From NCBI GenBank assembly GCA_031398365.1, contig JANNND010000438.1, positions 1-7,897 on the forward strand: 7,897 bases of DNA, written 5' to 3'. The notes under the pieces were generated by a model. The model was not told the origin of the DNA. It was given only the letters and a program-made list of their open reading frames with translations, and did no database searches. Origin of the DNA: JAFDVL01 sp031398365 (lineage in GTDB: Bacteria; Acidobacteriota; Blastocatellia; RBC074). The translations under genes were made by a program, and so were the position numbers. Positions 4,916 to 7,897 of the stretch are shown here, in pieces. The first letter of the stretch is position 1. Every line of letters starts with the position of its first letter.

Positions 4916-7646
4916 GTTCTACCTCAAATAAGCTTTTTCGGTTCTTGCTGGCTTTTTCGAATTGAATCATTAGCTTTTCAGGTTCATTCGTTAACTTATA
5001 AACTCTGATTGCACTAACAATACAATCGTAGTTATCGGGTTCAAGTAGTAGTGCTTCTTCAATTTTTTCAATTGCCTGCTTTTTATTCTTTCTGCGGGCG
5101 TACCATTCCGCCACTAAAGAAAGGCTGTCAGCATCGCCCGAAATATCATTTCGACTCATTAACGAGATTGCCCGCGCAAAGGCATTTTCTGTTTGGCTGT
5201 TGCGCGTTGTGCCACAGCTTAAGGCTTCACCTTCTCCGCCCCATAGCTCGGCGTCGGCATCTTCCGGGTTGATTTGTTGTCCCATTCTGAAAGCCTCAAC
5301 GGCTTGTTCGCATTTCTCTTGGTATAAGTAGGCCGTACCCAAACTCATATAAGTTGCGGTTAATCGTTTACGCTTGAGCGCCTCTTGAAATGCCTGCTCA
5401 GCCGCCTGGTAATTCCCCTGATAGAGTAAAGCATTACCCAAATTATTGTAACCGCAGGGATTGCTATCCAGGATTTCAGTCACTCTTCTCCAATTCTCCG
5501 CTGCCTTTGCAAACTCCCCTTGATCGAAGTAAAAACCACCGAGTTCGTTATAGGCTTCCCAGGCATTCGGTCTCAGCGAGATCACCTGTAAGTAAGCGGC
5601 TTCAGCCTTCGCCATATCTTTCTTGTGTTCATAAGCGAGCGCCAATCCCAGCAATGCTCCCGCATCATCTTTCCGCTGCTGTAAAACGGCGGCGAAATTG
5701 GCAATGGCTTTATCTAACTCTCCGAGTGAGATCAAAACGTTGCCACATAATAACGGGACATTCAGGTCAGCATTCGTTATTTGTCTTGCTCGCTCACAAT
5801 ACGAGATCGCTTGTTCTCGATAATCAACTCTATCGGTTGCGACATAGCGCGTAAATTTACTTGAGAAATTATATTTTAAGAAAGACGCCCAACCGAGGGC
5901 CGCCTTGATCCGTGCATCCTCGTTGGGATTGGAGGGCGATAACTTAGTTAATAACTGGATTGCCTCATTTACTGAATCTTCATTTACACTCAATTCCAGC
6001 AACGCCACCGCCCGGTAATATGCGCGGTCACTTTCGCTTGTCTGCCAATGCTCCGCGTTCTCTGGCAACTGTAAGGCGCTTGCCACAGCCATTAACAACT
6101 GGCTCAAATCCGTTGCCGTTCCACTGGTGATGGCGACGCCATTTTTATAGGCTAAGGAATAGTGGATGAGGGATTGGTTGCCGCTACAATTGGCCGCCGC
6201 GACTTTTAAGATGGTCGTCGCTTCGGCGGTCAGAGCCGCTTGCGCCAGGTTTGCGCCAATCATCAAAAATGCCTGACTGCGGTCGGACGTTACAGCATTG
6301 ACGATTTGTACGCCCTGCACCGCGCGCAGTTTGTCGTTCACGACTTTCGCAATGACTTCGCTTTGGCTTTTTTCACAGGGCGCTGCGGCTTCTTCGGCAA
6401 TCACGGTCAACATGGTTTGCGGTCGGGGCCGGAGCCATTGATAGGCGGCGAAGAAAGAAACCAGGAGCGCGAGACCTGCTGCGGCAAGGCCCAGTTGCGG
6501 CGCGGCGCGGCGCAGTTTATTGGTTATTATGGTCAAGCGCGCCAGTTCTTTGATATTTTCCAGCAACGGCAAGACTTCGCTGGCGCTGCGAATTCTGTGT
6601 TCCGCGTTTTTCTGCAAACAACGCTGAATCAGCTTCACGAGGGGCAGCGGTGTGGTCAGCGGCAGCGTTTTCCAATCCGGTTCTTTTTCCAAAATCGCCG
6701 CATTTGTGTCCGCCGCTGTATGCGCGCGAAAGGGATTTCGACCGGACATGACTTCGTAGAGCATACAACCAAACGCCCACCAATCCGTGCGCTGATCCAG
6801 TGGCTTGCCGCCGCGCACCTGTTCGGGACTCATGTAACCGGGCGTCCCCAAAATCATTTGCGATTGTGTCAAAGTGATCGGTGTCGTTGATGGATCGTTG
6901 CGAATCCCACTGGTGGATGCCGCGAATTCTTTCGTCGCGGCTTTGGCAAGGCCGAAGTCCAAAACTTTGACGATTCCTTCCGGGGTGATTTTGATGTTCG
7001 AAGGTTTCAGGTCGCGGTGGATGACGCCTTTGGCATGGGCGGCAGCAAGGGCTTCGGCGATTTGGCGAAAGATGGGAGCGGCTTCGGTCGCCGTCATGAC
7101 GCCGCGCGCCAATCGTTCGGCCAACGTTTCACCCGCGACATATTCCATCACCAGATAACGCGGGCCGTCACTGGATTCGCGGTCGTAATCAAATAGTGCC
7201 GCTACATTGGGATGACTTACCTTGGCCAGCATTTCGGCTTCGCGTTTGAAGCGTTTGAGGCGGTCAGGATCACGCTTAAATCCATCCAGTAAAACTTTGA
7301 CAGCAACATTGCGATTGAGGTGCAGATCGCGCGCCAGATATACCGTCCCCATGCCACCGGCACCCAGTTGCGAAAGGACTTCATAGGAACCGAAGCGCTG
7401 TCCTTTGATTTCCAGTGTTGGAGCGTTGAGCTGGTCGTGGGCGAGTTGGCGGGCGGCATCTTCCAGCGCGGGAGTTTCCAGAAAGTCGGCGGAGTTATCG
7501 TCTTGCCGGAGCATCGCCAGCACTTCGGCGCGCACTGGCTCGGCGAGATCAGGTTGGTTGTTGACGAAGGCTTCGCGGTGGCGCGGTTCGATTTGCAAAG
7601 CCTGTTGCCAGAGCTGTTCGATTTGTTCCCAGTGTTCTTTTGTCAT
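4833..7646 (-). CDS. Transmembrane Ser/Thr protein kinase (PknB/Hanks type) with TPR sensor half
   Basis: A 937-aa kinase, cytoplasmic catalytic part and probably periplasmic C-terminal half. An N-terminal helical segment (WEQIEQLWQQALQIEP) is the usual leader of Acidobacteriota kinases. The kinase domain covers about 86-365: GAGGMG loop (95-100), VAVK K117, alpha-C E136, HRDLKPSN with catalytic D212, DFG (D230), GTPGYMSPEQ (about 267-276); all key residues are present, so it should be active. A transmembrane helix lies at about 385-404. Residues about 412-528 resemble a degenerate FlgO/TolB-like domain with two cysteines (C424, C487). From about 542 to 903 is an array of TPR-like repeats (e.g. 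ALLYQGNYQAAEQAFQEALK), a protein-interaction surface. I chose the ATG at 7646; 7655 is equally possible, and neither has a good ribosome site. The frame is open to 7772, but that extension overlaps the transposase end and is not conserved-looking. Upstream regulation is unclear; TATAAG at 7688-7683 (minus) is a weak -10 candidate. Confidence 0.92.
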   Translation of the reverse strand: MTKEHWEQIEQLWQQALQIEPRHREAFVNNQPDLAEPVRAEVLAMLRQDDNSADFLETPALEDAARQLAHDQLNAPTLEIKGQRFGSYEVLSQLGAGGMGTVYLARDLHLNRNVAVKVLLDGFKRDPDRLKRFKREAEMLAKVSHPNVAALFDYDRESSDGPRYLVMEYVAGETLAERLARGVMTATEAAPIFRQIAEALAAAHAKGVIHRDLKPSNIKITPEGIVKVLDFGLAKAATKEFAASTSGIRNDPSTTPITLTQSQMILGTPGYMSPEQVRGGKPLDQRTDWWAFGCMLYEVMSGRNPFRAHTAADTNAAILEKEPDWKTLPLTTPLPLVKLIQRCLQKNAEHRIRSASEVLPLLENIKELARLTIITNKLRRAAPQLGLAAAGLALLVSFFAAYQWLRPRPQTMLTVIAEEAAAPCEKSQSEVIAKVVNDKLRAVQGVQIVNAVTSDRSQAFLMIGANLAQAALTAEATTILKVAAANCSGNQSLIHYSLAYKNGVAITSGTATDLSQLLMAVASALQLPENAEHWQTSESDRAYYRAVALLELSVNEDSVNEAIQLLTKLSPSNPNEDARIKAALGWASFLKYNFSSKFTRYVATDRVDYREQAISYCERARQITNADLNVPLLCGNVLISLGELDKAIANFAAVLQQRKDDAGALLGLALAYEHKKDMAKAEAAYLQVISLRPNAWEAYNELGGFYFDQGEFAKAAENWRRVTEILDSNPCGYNNLGNALLYQGNYQAAEQAFQEALKRKRLTATYMSLGTAYLYQEKCEQAVEAFRMGQQINPEDADAELWGGEGEALSCGTTRNSQTENAFARAISLMSRNDISGDADSLSLVAEWYARRKNKKQAIEKIEEALLLEPDNYDCIVSAIRVYKLTNEPEKLMIQFEKASKNRKSLFEVEHDPLVKEIIQQPQFRPLIEQQKSRQRS
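4921..4925 (-). promoter_or_regulatory. Shine-Dalgarno inside the kinase coding region
   Basis: GAGGT on the minus strand lies 5 nt before the ATG at 4915, within the last 31 codons of the kinase gene. It supports the overlapping start of the small downstream protein. Confidence 0.55.
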
Positions 7647-7716
7647 GCATGACATGAAGCGGATTTTGCGCGGGATTACTGGCTTATAGTTGTTAAGAAA
7701 AAGAATTTCCGCCGTA

Positions 7717-7729
7717 GTCCCAGCGGGAC
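7717..7729. repeat. GTCCC-AGC-GGGAC palindrome, REP-like
   Basis: A perfect 5-bp stem with a 3-nt loop in the roughly 118-bp gap between the kinase and the transposase end, followed by GAGCAGACATTAGCCC. From memory, this palindrome-plus-tail resembles dispersed intergenic REP-like units in several environmental phyla. Only one copy is in the window. Confidence 0.45.
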
Positions 7730-7744
7730 GAGCAGACATTAGCC

Positions 7745-7897
7745 CCGTGCGCAAGCCCTTGTCATTACCCAAATCTTTTCAGTTTGGGAGCCAAGCTTAG
7801 GCCCGCGACCAAATCGTTGAGTTTCGTCATCCCGCGCAGCAGGGTGAGCCAACCGGGCAGGCCATCGGCTGTGCGGTTCATATGACCGCCTAAGCGA
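7745..7897 (-). mobile_element. End of an IS4-type insertion sequence, left boundary approximate
   Basis: The transposase C-terminus at the right edge implies an insertion sequence entering from outside. Its end should lie shortly after the stop codon, between about 7740 and 7764. Terminal inverted repeats cannot be checked because the other end is not in the window, so the boundary is a guess. Confidence 0.45.
7765..7897 (-). CDS. C-terminal end of an IS4-family transposase, 5' part outside the window
   Basis: Forty-three codons followed by TAA (7767-7765) are open to the right edge. They read RLGGHMNRTADGLPGW, then TLLRGMTKLNDLVAGLSLA and a short basic end. The order LGG-x(3)-R-x-DG-x-PG-x(2)-TL-x-RG-x(3)-L is the characteristic tail of IS4-type DDE transposases, which usually have LGGxLGRKxDGxPG and TLWRG. 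The Trp of TLWRG is Leu here. The catalytic domain is out of view, so I cannot say whether the gene is intact. Its stop overlaps the spurious long extension of the kinase frame (to 7772), supporting the shorter kinase. Confidence 0.72.
   Translation of the reverse strand, partial: RLGGHMNRTADGLPGWLTLLRGMTKLNDLVAGLSLAPKLKRFG

Noticed and set aside
6240..6890. 216-codon plus-strand open frame opposite the kinase
   Set aside because: It lies across the kinase domain, where every catalytic motif is intact on the other strand; no family resemblance or ribosome site.
7647..7772. N-terminal extension of the kinase to 7772
   Set aside because: It overlaps the transposase stop, runs through the palindrome and lacks the usual kinase leader; that leader begins at 7646.
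1..7897. Search for CRISPR, tRNA, rRNA, phage or defence genes
   Set aside because: No regularly spaced repeats, tRNA cloverleaf, rRNA segment or known defence or phage gene was recognised on either strand.

Overview
The window looks like chromosomal DNA from a member of the Acidobacteriota, possibly a Blastocatellia/Solibacteres-type soil bacterium. The reasons are the gene families: a two-heme protein related to the reaction-centre cytochrome c subunit, a large membrane Ser/Thr kinase with TPRs, and a MacB-type ABC ATPase followed by an NtrC-like response regulator. Base composition is also moderate and patchy in GC. This is inference from family content; no rRNA or other marker gene is present.

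Left part (1-2869, all minus strand): a secreted di-heme c-type cytochrome, then an ABC transporter ATPase, then a sigma-54-dependent response regulator that runs off the left edge. ATPase and regulator are 26 bp apart and probably co-transcribed, in an arrangement that usually continues with permease and histidine-kinase genes. A 110-bp stretch of nested inverted repeats separates the cytochrome from the ATPase and overlaps a candidate promoter. A near-consensus sigma-54 site lies upstream of the cytochrome.

Middle part (2870-4375): a 350-bp divergent intergenic region, then two plus-strand genes for exported proteins. One is an unrecognised beta-rich secreted protein of 186 aa; the other is a periplasmic coiled-coil protein of 148 aa. 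A long GC-rich hairpin with a T-run separates them. A short three-armed hairpin region follows, where these genes converge on the next block.

Right part (4376-7897, minus strand): a 937-aa transmembrane Ser/Thr kinase with a TPR sensor half, overlapped at its 3' end by a small gene with its own Shine-Dalgarno. That small gene encodes a protein with a cupredoxin-like sequence pattern but without copper ligands. Upstream of the kinase is a GTCCC/GGGAC palindrome, and at the right edge the last 43 codons of an IS4-type transposase. A mobile element has therefore landed, or ended, just upstream of the kinase.

The least ordinary part is the kinase plus overlapping cupredoxin-like partner, which could be a kinase/effector pair. 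No CRISPR array, tRNA, rRNA or recognisable defence system was seen.
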